Notes: generated by a model not told the origin, from the letters alone. DNA of 6,149 bases from Nitriliruptorales bacterium (GCA_007133145.1 SLNF01000235.1:1-6149), one strand, 5' to 3'. Shown: positions 1-6,096, numbered from the stretch's first letter. Translations and numbers: made by a program.

Positions 1-130
1 ACGCCGTCGCCGCCGATCGCGGCGTCGACGCCCTTGGCGGGGTGGCCGGCGGTCCGCACCGCGGCTTCGAGCTCGAGGGCGAGCGCGACGCGCTCGTCGA
101 GGCCGACCTCACGGGCGGTGGGGTCGAGGA
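1..130. repeat. Copy B of an imperfect direct repeat inside tldE
   Basis: Bases 1-130 match bases 367-496 at about 106 of 130 positions by hand count, without gaps. The offset is 366 bp, exactly 122 codons. The copy may extend beyond the left edge. At protein level 34 of 43 residues agree, starting at LDP (231-233 here, 109-111 in the other copy). Both share GVDERVALAL-like (here GLDERVALAL) and PAKGVD blocks. The match stops abruptly after about base 130. Confidence 0.85.
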
Positions 131-818
131 CGACCGACAGCGCGCCGCTCGGCGGCTTGCGGCCCCCGAGCAGGCGCGCGGCCCGCTCGACGGCCTCGGC
201 GGCGGCTCCGGCGACGTCGAGGCGACGTGGGCTGCGGGCGAAGCGCACCCCGGTCGCCGACGTCGCGCCGCCGTCGGCCTCGCACAGCGCCTCGACGAGG
301 GCGTAGGCCTCGCTGCGCTCGACGCGGTCGCGGATGCCGGTCGTCGTCGCGATCGCCTCCTCGCCGACGCCGTCGCCGACGAGGGCGACGTCGACGCCCT
401 TGGCGGGGGCGCCGGCGCCGCGCACCGCCGCCTCGAGGTCGAGCGCGAGCGCGACCCGCTCGTCGACGCCCACCTCGGCGGCCTCGGGATCGAGCAGGCC
501 CTCGATCGGTGCGGCGTCGGCCGCGTCGGGCAGGACGTTGGCCTCGTCGGCGTCGGCGGCGGCGGCGTTGCGCCGGGCGGCCTCGAGCGTCGCGGCGAGC
601 GCGGCCTGGCCGAGGTCGGCGGTGTGGGCGTAGCCGAAGGCCCCGCCGGCGAGCACGCGGATGCCCACACCGCGGCTGCGCGAGCGCGAGAGCGACTCGA
701 CGTCGCCGTCCTGGGCGCGCACCGTCGTCTCTGCGCGGTCGACGCCGTAGACCTCGAGGGCCTCACCGGGCGCGGCCAGTTCGAGGACGCGGTCGAGGAC
801 GTCGGTGAGCTCGCTCAC
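1..818 (-). CDS. tldE: TldE/PmbA-family metalloprotease subunit, partial (C-terminus beyond left edge)
   Basis: This is the non-catalytic partner of TldD. In the family, TldE (PmbA) lacks the zinc motif and forms a heterodimer with TldD that degrades or trims peptides, for example microcin B17 precursor in E. coli. The visible 272 residues start at a GTG whose GTGA overlaps the tldD stop, with a GGGAGGG ribosome binding site at 827-833. The N-terminal domain shows the family pattern: EVYGVDRAETTVRAQDGDVE (22-41), SRGVGIRVLAGGAFGYAHT (48-66), then a central part with the DGVGEE block (149-154), RSPRRLD (195-201) and RLLGGRKPPSG (215-225). After SVVLDPTA (228-235) the family normally continues into the C-terminal catalytic-like domain. 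Here residues 231-272 instead repeat residues 109-150 at a spacing of 122 residues. The frame stays open to the edge, so it may be an intact protein with an internal duplication, a rearranged gene or an assembly join. The assignment rests on the sequence pattern and on tldD next door. Confidence 0.85.
   Translation of the reverse strand, partial: MSELTDVLDRVLELAAPGEALEVYGVDRAETTVRAQDGDVESLSRSRSRGVGIRVLAGGAFGYAHTADLGQAALAATLEAARRNAAAADADEANVLPDAADAAPIEGLLDPEAAEVGVDERVALALDLEAAVRGAGAPAKGVDVALVGDGVGEEAIATTTGIRDRVERSEAYALVEALCEADGGATSATGVRFARSPRRLDVAGAAAEAVERAARLLGGRKPPSGALSVVLDPTAREVGLDERVALALELEAAVRTAGHPAKGVDAAIGGDG
367..496. repeat. Copy A of an imperfect direct repeat inside tldE
   Basis: This is the partner of bases 1-130 and encodes TldE residues from about 108 to 150. 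This copy sits where the family expects such a sequence, between the N-terminal domain and the RSPRRLD region. It is therefore the likely original position, and copy B is the out-of-place one. Confidence 0.85.
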
Positions 819-2218
819 GCCCCGGTCCCTCCCACGGTGATGCGCTCGAGCAGGAGCGTGGGGTTGCCGAGCCCGGCGGGCACGCCCTGCCCGTCCTTGC
901 CGCAGATCCCCTGCCGGACGTCGAAGTCCGAGGCGACCGCACCGACGCTCGCGAGCACCGTCGGACCGTCGCCGACGAGGTTCGCGCCCCGCACCGCGCG
1001 GGTGCGCTCGCCGCGCTCGATGACGTGGGCGAGGTCGACGCCGAAGACGAACTCACCGGTGGCGGGGTTGACCTGTCCGCCGCCGAGCGCGTCGCAGTAG
1101 AGCCCGTGCTCGACACCGGCGACGATCGCCTCGGGGTCCTCGCCGCCGGGGACGATGAAGGTGTTCGTCATCCGCGGGATCGGCAGGTGGGCGTAGGACT
1201 GGCGGCGCCCGTTGCCGCTGCGGGGAACCCCGAGCTGGGCCGCGCGGATGCGGTCGGACAGCACGTCGGTGCAGACGCCGGCGTCGAAGAGGACGGTCCG
1301 CTGGGCCGGCGCGCCCTCGTCGTCGAGGCCGAAGGAGCCCCAGTGGCCGACGAGGCTCGCGTCGTCGACGACGCTGACCGCCTCGGTGCCGATGCGCTCA
1401 CCGCCCCGGCCGGCGTAGACGCTCGCGCCCTTCGCGATGAGGTCGGCCTCCATGCCGTGTCCGCAGGCCTCGTGGAAGAGCACCCCGCCGCTGCCGGGGG
1501 CGAGCACGACCGGCAACTCGCCGATCGGCGCGGGGTCGGCGTCGAGCAGCGTCACCGCCCGGCGCGCCGCCCGCGCCCCGATCGCCTCGGGCGGGTGGGC
1601 CTCGAAGAGCTCGTGGCCGACGGCGCCGCCGGGTGCCTCGTGGGCGGTCTGGATCTCGCCGTCGCGGGCGGCGACGGCCTGGGCGACCAGCCGGGTGCGC
1701 ACGCGCTCCTCGGTCGAGCGGTGCCCCTCGGAGTTGGCGAGGAAGACCCCCTGGACGATGTCGGCGTAGCGCACCGCGACCTGGACGACCGCGGCGTCCT
1801 CGCTGCGCGCGGCGTCCTCGGCGCGACGGCACAGCGCGGCGAGGGCAGGGCCGTCGGCATCGAGGGGGTCGCGCGCGACGGGGTGGCGCACGGGCGGCAC
1901 GACCTCGGTGAGGTCGGCCACGGCCACGCGGGCCTGCCCCTGCACCGCCGTCGCCGCGGCCCGCGCGGCGTCGAGCAGCGCCTCGCGGGAGAGGACGTTG
2001 GTGTAGGCGTAGCCGGTGCGCAGTCCGTCGACGACGCGCACGCCGGCGCCGAGGTCGAGGCCGCTGACGACGTCCTCGACACGGCCGTCGTCGAGGCCGA
2101 CCGAGCGGCTGCGGCGCCGCTCGGCGTAGACCTCGGCGAAGCCCGCGCCCCCGGCGAGCGCCGCGGACAGCACCTCGGCCACGAGGCCGTCGTCGAGCAC
2201 GTGGGGGGTCTCGCGCAT
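815..2218 (-). CDS. tldD: TldD-family zinc metalloprotease (catalytic subunit)
   Basis: This is the metal-binding subunit of the TldD/TldE protease (MEROPS family U62), a cytoplasmic heterodimer that cleaves unfolded or leader peptides. The protein is 467 residues, the usual family length. The HExxxH zinc motif is intact as HEACGHGMEAD, with His249, Glu250 and His254. The conserved IPRMTNTFIVPGGE segment lies at 347-360, and the C-terminal GICGKDGQGVPAGLGNPT at 437-454. Cys439 is the candidate third metal ligand known from the family. The N-terminal domain shows EVYAERRRSRSVGLDDGRVE (29-48) and RVVDGLRTGYAYTN (61-74). The ATG start is fixed by an in-frame TAG only four codons upstream. No Shine-Dalgarno sequence precedes it, but a TAGCCT -10-like box lies 6 nt ahead, which suggests a leaderless message. 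The stop overlaps the tldE start by 4 bp (GTGA), so the two are probably co-translated. The in vivo substrate cannot be told from this context. Confidence 0.95.
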   Translation of the reverse strand: MRETPHVLDDGLVAEVLSAALAGGAGFAEVYAERRRSRSVGLDDGRVEDVVSGLDLGAGVRVVDGLRTGYAYTNVLSREALLDAARAAATAVQGQARVAVADLTEVVPPVRHPVARDPLDADGPALAALCRRAEDAARSEDAAVVQVAVRYADIVQGVFLANSEGHRSTEERVRTRLVAQAVAARDGEIQTAHEAPGGAVGHELFEAHPPEAIGARAARRAVTLLDADPAPIGELPVVLAPGSGGVLFHEACGHGMEADLIAKGASVYAGRGGERIGTEAVSVVDDASLVGHWGSFGLDDEGAPAQRTVLFDAGVCTDVLSDRIRAAQLGVPRSGNGRRQSYAHLPIPRMTNTFIVPGGEDPEAIVAGVEHGLYCDALGGGQVNPATGEFVFGVDLAHVIERGERTRAVRGANLVGDGPTVLASVGAVASDFDVRQGICGKDGQGVPAGLGNPTLLLERITVGGTGA

Positions 2219-2224
2219 CCCGGC

Positions 2225-2230
2225 AGGCTA
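2225..2230 (-). promoter_or_regulatory. Candidate -10 box of a leaderless tldD promoter
   Basis: On the minus strand the bases read TAGCCT, matching the TANNNT form of actinobacterial -10 elements, followed by six bases and then the tldD ATG. A transcript starting 7 nt after the box would begin at the A of the ATG. The absence of any Shine-Dalgarno sequence supports this. The TAG of the box also closes the reading frame upstream. No clear -35 hexamer is visible in the GC-rich DNA behind it. Confidence 0.5.
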
Positions 2231-2261
2231 GCGCGCCGCGCCGGCCGAGCGCGCCGCGCCG
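2231..2261. repeat. 13-bp perfect direct repeat in the tldD-purK intergenic region
   Basis: GCGCGCCGCGCCG occurs at 2231-2243 and again at 2249-2261, separated by five bases. It lies just behind the candidate tldD -10 box, where a -35 or an operator would be. A 10-bp palindrome, CCGTGCACGG (2259-2268), overlaps its right end. With such biased base composition this may be chance. Apart from this, the -10 box and the purK ribosome binding site, I see nothing else in 2219-2369. Confidence 0.4.
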
Positions 2262-2355
2262 TGCACGGTGGGCGCCGACGGCGCGGTCATGCGAGGATCA
2301 GCGGCGACAGGCCACATCCGCCGTCGGTACGCCCGGCTGCCGCGGGCCCGACCCC

Positions 2356-2362
2356 GGAGGAG
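2356..2362 (+). promoter_or_regulatory. Ribosome binding site that fixes the purK start
   Basis: GGAGGAG lies 7 nt before the GTG at 2370. It selects that GTG over the in-frame start at 2268, which would add a 34-residue arginine-rich tail unrelated to PurK. Confidence 0.8.
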
Positions 2363-2369
2363 ACCGACC

Positions 2370-3497
2370 GTGACCCACCCGCGCGTCGGCGTCGTGGGCG
2401 CCGGGCAGCTCGCCCGCATGATGCTGCCCGAGGCGATCGCCCTCGACGTCGGCCTCGCCCTGCTCGCCGCCGACCCCTCCGACGCCGCGGCGCAGCGCTG
2501 CCCCGACGTCACCGTCGGCGGCGACCTCGTGTCCTTCGCCGCAGACTGCGACGCGCTGACGTTCGACCACGAACTCGTCGACCCCGCCGCGCTCGGGCAG
2601 GCCGTCGAGGCCGGCGCGGTGCTGCGACCCTCGCCGCGGGCGCTGCGCTTCGCCCAGGACAAGATCCACCAGCGCACGCAGTTCGCCGCCCACGGCCTGC
2701 CGGTGCCCGAGCACGCGGTCGCCGAGCACGCCGACGGGGTGCGCGCCGCCGGCGAGGCCCTCGGCTGGCCACTCGTCCTCAAGGCCCCGCTCGGCGGCTA
2801 CGACGGCCGCGGCGTCGTCACCATCGACGGTCCCGACGCGGCGACTACGGCGCTCGAGGCGCTCGGCGGCCCTCCGGTGCTCGCCGAGCGCACCGTGGCC
2901 CTCGACGCCGAGCTCGCCGTGCTCGTCGCCCGTCGCCCCGGCGGCGAGACCGTGCGCTACCCGCCGACCCTCACCGTCCAGGTCGACGGGATCTGCACCG
3001 AGCTCCTCGCCCCCGCCGGGCTGCCCGCGGCGGTCCTCGACGAGGCCACCGCCGTTGCCGACCGCGTCGGCGCCGTCGTCGACGCCGTCGGCATCCTCGC
3101 CGTCGAGCTCTTCGTCGAGCACGGTCGCGTGCTCGTCAACGAGGTCGCGACCCGGCCGCACAACTCCGGGCACTGGACGATCGACGGGGCGGCGACCTCG
3201 CAGTTCGCCAATCACCTGCGCGGCGTGCTCGACTGGCCGCTGGGGGCGACGACGATGACCGTCGGCGCGGCGGCGACGGTCAACATCCTCGGCCCCGCCG
3301 ACGGGCACGACCCGCGACGGGCGCGCGCGGCGACGCTCGCGGTGCCCGGCGTGGCCGTCCACTGGTACGGCAAGGGCGCCCGCCCCGGACGCAAGCTCGG
3401 CCACGTCACCGCGGTCGGCGACGACCCGTCCGAGACCCGCGCCCGCGCGCAGCGCGCCGCGGCGATCCTCACCGAGGAGGCAGACGATGCCCGCTGA
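2370..3497 (+). CDS. purK: N5-carboxyaminoimidazole ribonucleotide synthase (PurK)
   Basis: PurK uses ATP and bicarbonate to convert AIR to N5-CAIR in de novo purine synthesis, in the cytoplasm. The 375-residue product is of normal length and has the ATP-grasp layout. The N-terminal dinucleotide-fold motif is VGVVGAGQLARMM (6-18), followed by ALTFDHELVDP (62-72) and PSPRALRFAQDK (87-98). The ATP-binding part has WPLVLKAPLGGYDGRG (133-148) and AERTVALDAELAVL (172-185). The metal and substrate region is VELFVE (245-250), NEVATRPHNSGHWTIDG (257-273) and TSQFANHLRGVL (276-287). The late HWYGKGARPGRKLGHV block (331-346) is typical of actinobacterial PurK. The GTG start is chosen by its ribosome binding site and because the fold begins directly after it. 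The 3' end overlaps purE by 11 bp, so the two are one operon. No purine riboswitch is visible in the 151-bp leader region, and no convincing promoter could be picked. Confidence 0.96.
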   Translation: MTHPRVGVVGAGQLARMMLPEAIALDVGLALLAADPSDAAAQRCPDVTVGGDLVSFAADCDALTFDHELVDPAALGQAVEAGAVLRPSPRALRFAQDKIHQRTQFAAHGLPVPEHAVAEHADGVRAAGEALGWPLVLKAPLGGYDGRGVVTIDGPDAATTALEALGGPPVLAERTVALDAELAVLVARRPGGETVRYPPTLTVQVDGICTELLAPAGLPAAVLDEATAVADRVGAVVDAVGILAVELFVEHGRVLVNEVATRPHNSGHWTIDGAATSQFANHLRGVLDWPLGATTMTVGAAATVNILGPADGHDPRRARAATLAVPGVAVHWYGKGARPGRKLGHVTAVGDDPSETRARAQRAAAILTEEADDAR

Positions 3498-3990
3498 TCC
3501 CCTCGTCGGCGTCCTCATGGGCTCCGACAGCGACCTACCGGTCATGGGCGAGGCCGTCGAGGCGCTCACCGAGCTCGGCGTCGCCCACGAGGTACGGGTG
3601 CTCTCGGCGCACCGACGCCCCTTCGCGATGCTCGACTACGCCGCGCAGGCCCGCGGGCGCGGGCTGCGAGTGCTCGTCGCCGGCGCCGGCGGGGCCGCCC
3701 ACCTGCCGGGCATGCTCGCCTCGGCGACGACGCTGCCGGTCGTCGGGGTCCCGGTGCCGCTGCGCACCCTCGACGGCCTCGACTCGCTGCTGTCGATCGT
3801 GCAGATGCCCAAGGGCGTGCCGGTGGCCACGGTCGCCGTCGGCGGGGCGCGCAACGCCGGGCTGCTCGCCGCCCGCATCCTCGCCACCACCGACGACGCC
3901 CTCGCCGGGCGTCTCGAGGCCTACCGCGAGGAGATGGCCACGGCGTCGGCGGCCGCCGATGCCCGGGTGCGCGGCGACGACGCCGGCTGA
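3487..3990 (+). CDS. purE: N5-carboxyaminoimidazole ribonucleotide mutase (PurE, class I)
   Basis: PurE moves the carboxyl group of N5-CAIR to carbon, giving CAIR, the step after PurK. The 167-residue protein has the class I pattern: GVLMGSDSDLPVM (8-20), VLSAHRRP (38-45) with the expected catalytic His42, VAGAGGAAHLPGMLAS (64-79), then PVVGVPV (84-90), LDGLDSLLSIVQMPKGVPVA (95-114) and VGGARNAGLLAARIL (118-132). The second Arg in SAHRRP replaces the more usual Thr of SAHRTP; the active-site Ser-Ala-His is kept. The ATG lies inside the end of purK (11-bp overlap) with GAGGAGG at 3474-3480, 6 nt upstream, so translation is probably coupled. The tail after about residue 150 is Ala-rich and poorly conserved, as is usual. 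In organisms with class I PurE, PurK is required, and here both are present. Confidence 0.96.
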   Translation: MPADPLVGVLMGSDSDLPVMGEAVEALTELGVAHEVRVLSAHRRPFAMLDYAAQARGRGLRVLVAGAGGAAHLPGMLASATTLPVVGVPVPLRTLDGLDSLLSIVQMPKGVPVATVAVGGARNAGLLAARILATTDDALAGRLEAYREEMATASAAADARVRGDDAG

Positions 3991-4006
3991 GCGCAGCCCG
4001 GCTCAG
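3982..4006. terminator. Candidate shared terminator hairpin between convergent operons
   Basis: purE and the response regulator converge with only 12 bp between stops. CTGAGC (3987-3992) and GCTCAG (4001-4006) form a perfect 6-bp inverted repeat around an 8-base loop, and each arm contains one of the TGA stop codons. An alternative fold pairs GCCGGCT (3982-3988) with AGCCCGGC (3995-4002), leaving one bulged base. There is no U-tract on either side, so action as an intrinsic terminator is uncertain. Confidence 0.35.
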
Positions 4007-4662
4007 ACGATGCGGCGGTCAGAGGCCCAGCGGGTGAGCTCGTAGCGGCTCGAGAGCTGGAGCTTGCGCAGGACCGAGGAGACGTGGGTCTCGACGGTCT
4101 TGATGGAGATCTCGAGGCGTCGGGCGACCTGCTTGTAGGCGTAGCCGCGGGCGATGAGCCGGAGCACCTCGCGCTCCCGGGCGGTGAGCTGGTCGAGGTC
4201 GGGGTCGGCCGGCGGCGGGGCCTCCGCGGCGAAGGCGTCGAGGACGAAGCCGGCGAGGCGGGGGCTGAACACCGCGTCGCCCTCGTGCACCCGCGCGACG
4301 GCGTCGGCGAGCTCGGCCGGGGCGATGGTCTTCGTCACGTAGCCGCGGGCGCCGGCGCGGATCACGGCGATGACGTCCTCGGCGGCGTCGGAGACCGACA
4401 GCGCGAGGAAGCGCACCTCCGGCGCGGTCGCAAGCACCCGGGCGATGACCTCGGCGCCGCCCCCACCGGGCATGTGGACGTCGACGAGCACGACGTCGGG
4501 GCGGGCCTCGCCGATCCCCGCGACGGCCGCCTCGACGTCGCTCGCCTCCCCGACGATCGCCACGGTGCCCTCGAGCTCGGCGCGGACCCCGGCGAGGAAG
4601 AGGCGGTGGTCGTCGACGAGGAAGACCCGCAGGGGCGCCGCGGGCGGGGGCAGCGCGCTCAC
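4003..4662 (-). CDS. NarL/LuxR-family response regulator
   Basis: This is a DNA-binding response regulator, the expected phosphorylation target of the PspC-domain kinase encoded just upstream. The 219-residue protein has an N-terminal receiver domain (about 11-125). Acidic residues Asp17 and Asp18 sit in FLVDDHR, the phospho-acceptor is Asp61 in VLVDVHMPG, the switch residue Ser89 is in LALSVSD and Lys111 is in YVTKTIAP. A linker of Ala and Pro follows, then a LuxR-type helix-turn-helix (about 157-215) with LTAREREVLRLIARGYAYKQ (159-178) and ISIKTVETHVSSVLRKLQL (185-203). The start is GTG, overlapping the kinase stop by 4 bp, with a perfect GGAGGT at 4669-4674. The paired 16-bp inverted repeats at 6018-6033 and 6081-6096 are plausible binding sites; that link is inference. 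The signal is not shown, but PspC-linked pairs generally point to envelope stress. Confidence 0.95.
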   Translation of the reverse strand: MSALPPPAAPLRVFLVDDHRLFLAGVRAELEGTVAIVGEASDVEAAVAGIGEARPDVVLVDVHMPGGGGAEVIARVLATAPEVRFLALSVSDAAEDVIAVIRAGARGYVTKTIAPAELADAVARVHEGDAVFSPRLAGFVLDAFAAEAPPPADPDLDQLTAREREVLRLIARGYAYKQVARRLEISIKTVETHVSSVLRKLQLSSRYELTRWASDRRIV

Positions 4663-5876
4663 GCTCCCACCTCCCGCGGCAGCTCGAGCACGACCTCGGT
4701 GCCCTCGCCGACGGCGCTGTGGACCTCCGCGCGCCCGCCGTGGCGCGCCATGCGCCCGCGGATCGAGGCGGCGATGCCGTGGCGGTCGGCCGGCACGAGG
4801 TCGGGGTCGAAGCCCGTGCCCTCGTCCCGCACGTAGGCGGTGACGACGTCGGGCTGCGCCTCGAGGTAGAGCGAGACACGGTCGGCCCCGGCGTGGCGCG
4901 CGGCGTTGACGAGGGCCTCCCCCGCCGCGTCGACGAGGGCGCGCACCCGCTCGTCGAGCGGGGCATCGCCGACGACGACGGCCTCGACGGGCACACGGTG
5001 CAGGCGCTCGACACGACCTGCGAGGGCCTCGACGAGCGTCGTGAGCGTCTCCGCGCCGACGGCGTCCCGACCCCCGTAGAGCCAGGCGCGCAGCTCGCGC
5101 TCCTGGGCACGGGCGAGGCTGGCCATCTCCGCGCCGTCGTCGGCGCGCTGGATGAGCGCGAGCGTGTGGAGCACCGAGTCGTGGAGGTGGGCGGCCATCT
5201 CCGCGCGCTCCTCCGAGCGGATGCGCTCACGGCGCTCCGCGGCGAGCTGGCGGGCGACGCGCACCCCCCACGGCCCGGCGATGAGGCCGACGCCGAGCAC
5301 GGTGACGACGACGCCCATGAGCGCACCGCCGGCGGCCATGAGCGCGTCGTTGGCGGCGATGAAGGCCGCAAGCCCGAGCGCGACGAGGACGACGCCGGCG
5401 CCGACGCGGACCAGCGCCCCGCGCCCGTCGAGCAGGCCCGCCGGTGCGCCGGCCGTGCCCGTCTGGGTCATCCCGCCACGGGCCCAGATCACCGCCGAGC
5501 CGGCCGCGGCGAGCGCGAGCGGCCAGACGAGCGCGTCGCCGGCCCACAGCCCGAGCTCGCGCAGGGCGAGGAGCCCCCCGAGGGCCACCGCGCCGAGGCC
5601 GGCGAGTTGGAGGGCGGTCAGCGGCTCCCGCGCCGGTGCCTCGGCGGCCTCGTCGGGGTCGGCGGAGACGAGCCAGGCCACCGCGTAGAGGATGAGCCCG
5701 GCTGGCCCGGCCGCGGCGAGGACGACGAAGCCGACGCGCACGACGACCGCGGGCAGCCCGAGCCATGCGGCGAGCCCACCGGCGACGCCGGCGAGCACCC
5801 GGTCCGCGCCCGAGCGGCGGAAGGTCCGACGCGGCCTCGCCGCGCCGGCCGCCGTCGGCTCCGCGGTCTGGGTCAC
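4659..5876 (-). CDS. Membrane histidine kinase with N-terminal PspC domain
   Basis: This sensor kinase has 405 residues. An N-terminal PspC domain (about 18-73; RRSGADRVLAGVAGGLAAWL at 20-39) ends in a hydrophobic segment. Further predicted membrane segments lie near 88-104, 115-131, 157-174 and 182-200. The cytoplasmic part is of the HisKA_3/NarX-DesK class. The H-box is MAAHLHDSVLHTLAL (227-241), with His232 as likely phosphorylation site followed by Asp233. The N-box is GEALVNAARHAG (319-330), the G1 box RDEGTGFDPD (350-359) and the glycine-rich end HGIAASIRGRMARHGG (366-381). There is no extracellular sensor domain, so sensing probably happens in or at the membrane. This layout recalls the actinobacterial MadS-type and LiaS-like kinases that respond to membrane-active agents; that parallel is from memory, not from a search. 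The GTG start at 5876 is chosen by a strong ribosome binding site and because the PspC domain starts soon after. The stop overlaps the regulator start (GTGA). Confidence 0.93.
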   Translation of the reverse strand: MTQTAEPTAAGAARPRRTFRRSGADRVLAGVAGGLAAWLGLPAVVVRVGFVVLAAAGPAGLILYAVAWLVSADPDEAAEAPAREPLTALQLAGLGAVALGGLLALRELGLWAGDALVWPLALAAAGSAVIWARGGMTQTGTAGAPAGLLDGRGALVRVGAGVVLVALGLAAFIAANDALMAAGGALMGVVVTVLGVGLIAGPWGVRVARQLAAERRERIRSEERAEMAAHLHDSVLHTLALIQRADDGAEMASLARAQERELRAWLYGGRDAVGAETLTTLVEALAGRVERLHRVPVEAVVVGDAPLDERVRALVDAAGEALVNAARHAGADRVSLYLEAQPDVVTAYVRDEGTGFDPDLVPADRHGIAASIRGRMARHGGRAEVHSAVGEGTEVVLELPREVGA

Positions 5877-5882
5877 CCTGCG

Positions 5883-5890
5883 CCCTCCCT
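5883..5890 (-). promoter_or_regulatory. Ribosome binding site that fixes the PspC-kinase start
   Basis: The minus strand reads AGGGAGGG 6 nt before the GTG at 5876. It supports that start over the in-frame GTG at 5987, which would add 37 residues with no resemblance to a PspC protein. Confidence 0.75.
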
Positions 5891-5978
5891 GCGCTCGCAC
5901 GCCTCCACAGCCGACCGGTGGCGCCTCCCCGGCAGCCGGCTCGCCGCGCCCACGCGTCGCCCGCGGCTGCCCTGGCCA

Positions 5979-6006
5979 TCGTCGCACAGCGGTGGCGCCG
6001 CGACGA
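5979..6006. repeat. 7-bp perfect inverted repeat upstream of the kinase gene
   Basis: TCGTCGC (5979-5985) and GCGACGA (6000-6006) are perfect inverted arms separated by 14 bases. It lies between the kinase start and the operator-like site at 6018-6033. A second weak inverted repeat, GGCAGCCG (5931-5938) with CGGCTGCC (5964-5971), lies in the kinase leader. Either could be a hairpin, a protein site or chance in GC-rich DNA. Confidence 0.35.
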
Positions 6007-6017
6007 CCGGACCCATC

Positions 6018-6033
6018 TCGGGGATCCCCCTGA
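6018..6033. promoter_or_regulatory. Operator-like inverted repeat, site 1 (TCGGGG-N4-CCCTGA)
   Basis: The 16-bp site reads TCGGGGATCCCCCTGA. Its symmetry extends outward by ATC on the left (6015-6017) and GAT on the right (6034-6036). Read on the minus strand it is TCAGGGGGATCCCCGA, which matches site 2 at 6081-6096 in every base outside the central four. It lies 142 bp upstream of the PspC-kinase GTG, in the divergent intergenic region. Binding by the neighbouring LuxR-type regulator is the natural hypothesis. Confidence 0.6.
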
Positions 6034-6080
6034 GATCGCGCCGCTGAGGGCCCCGGGCACGTCCTCGCCTCCGGGGTTGG

Positions 6081-6096
6081 TCAGGGAAAGCCCCGA
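6081..6096. promoter_or_regulatory. Operator-like inverted repeat, site 2 (TCAGGG-N4-CCCCGA)
   Basis: The 16-bp site reads TCAGGGAAAGCCCCGA. It is the same motif as the minus-strand reading of site 1, identical in both six-base arms and different only in the four-base spacer. The centres of the two sites are 63 bp apart, about six helical turns, so both would face the same side of the DNA. The site ends 36 bp before the ATG at 6133, a typical position for an activator of that gene. Confidence 0.6.

Noticed and set aside
1..496. The tldE repeat as a mobile element or CRISPR-type array
   Set aside because: There are only two copies, in frame, inside a protein-coding sequence, with no terminal inverted repeats or regular spacers.
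42..1100. A 352-codon plus-strand frame opposite tldE and the end of tldD
   Set aside because: The minus strand gives clear TldE and TldD motifs, whereas this frame gives low-complexity sequence.
2268..2369. Longer purK starting at 2268
   Set aside because: The extra 34 residues are Arg-rich and unlike PurK, and the GTG at 2370 has an ideal ribosome binding site.
2219..2369. Purine riboswitch or other structured leader upstream of purK
   Set aside because: The region is short and GC-rich, and no conserved riboswitch core could be recognised.
2298..3569. A 423-codon minus-strand frame opposite purK
   Set aside because: It is antisense to a gene with all PurK motifs and has no recognisable domains of its own.
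1025..4045. A 1006-codon open frame on the plus strand crossing tldD and purK
   Set aside because: It is antisense to tldD, crosses the intergenic region and then runs out of frame through purK and purE. The translation is Arg/Gly/Ala-rich with no family motifs. Long stop-free shadow frames are expected at this GC content.
4019..5371. A 450-codon minus-strand frame overlapping both kinase and regulator
   Set aside because: It is a shifted reading of the same two genes, dominated by Arg, Pro and Ser, with no domain signal.
5877..5987. Longer kinase starting at the GTG at 5987
   Set aside because: The extra 37 residues have no PspC or membrane character, and AGGGAGGG is placed correctly for the GTG at 5876.
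4719..6047. A 442-codon plus-strand frame opposite the histidine kinase
   Set aside because: It is the antisense shadow of a gene with intact kinase motifs, and it also runs through the intergenic region.
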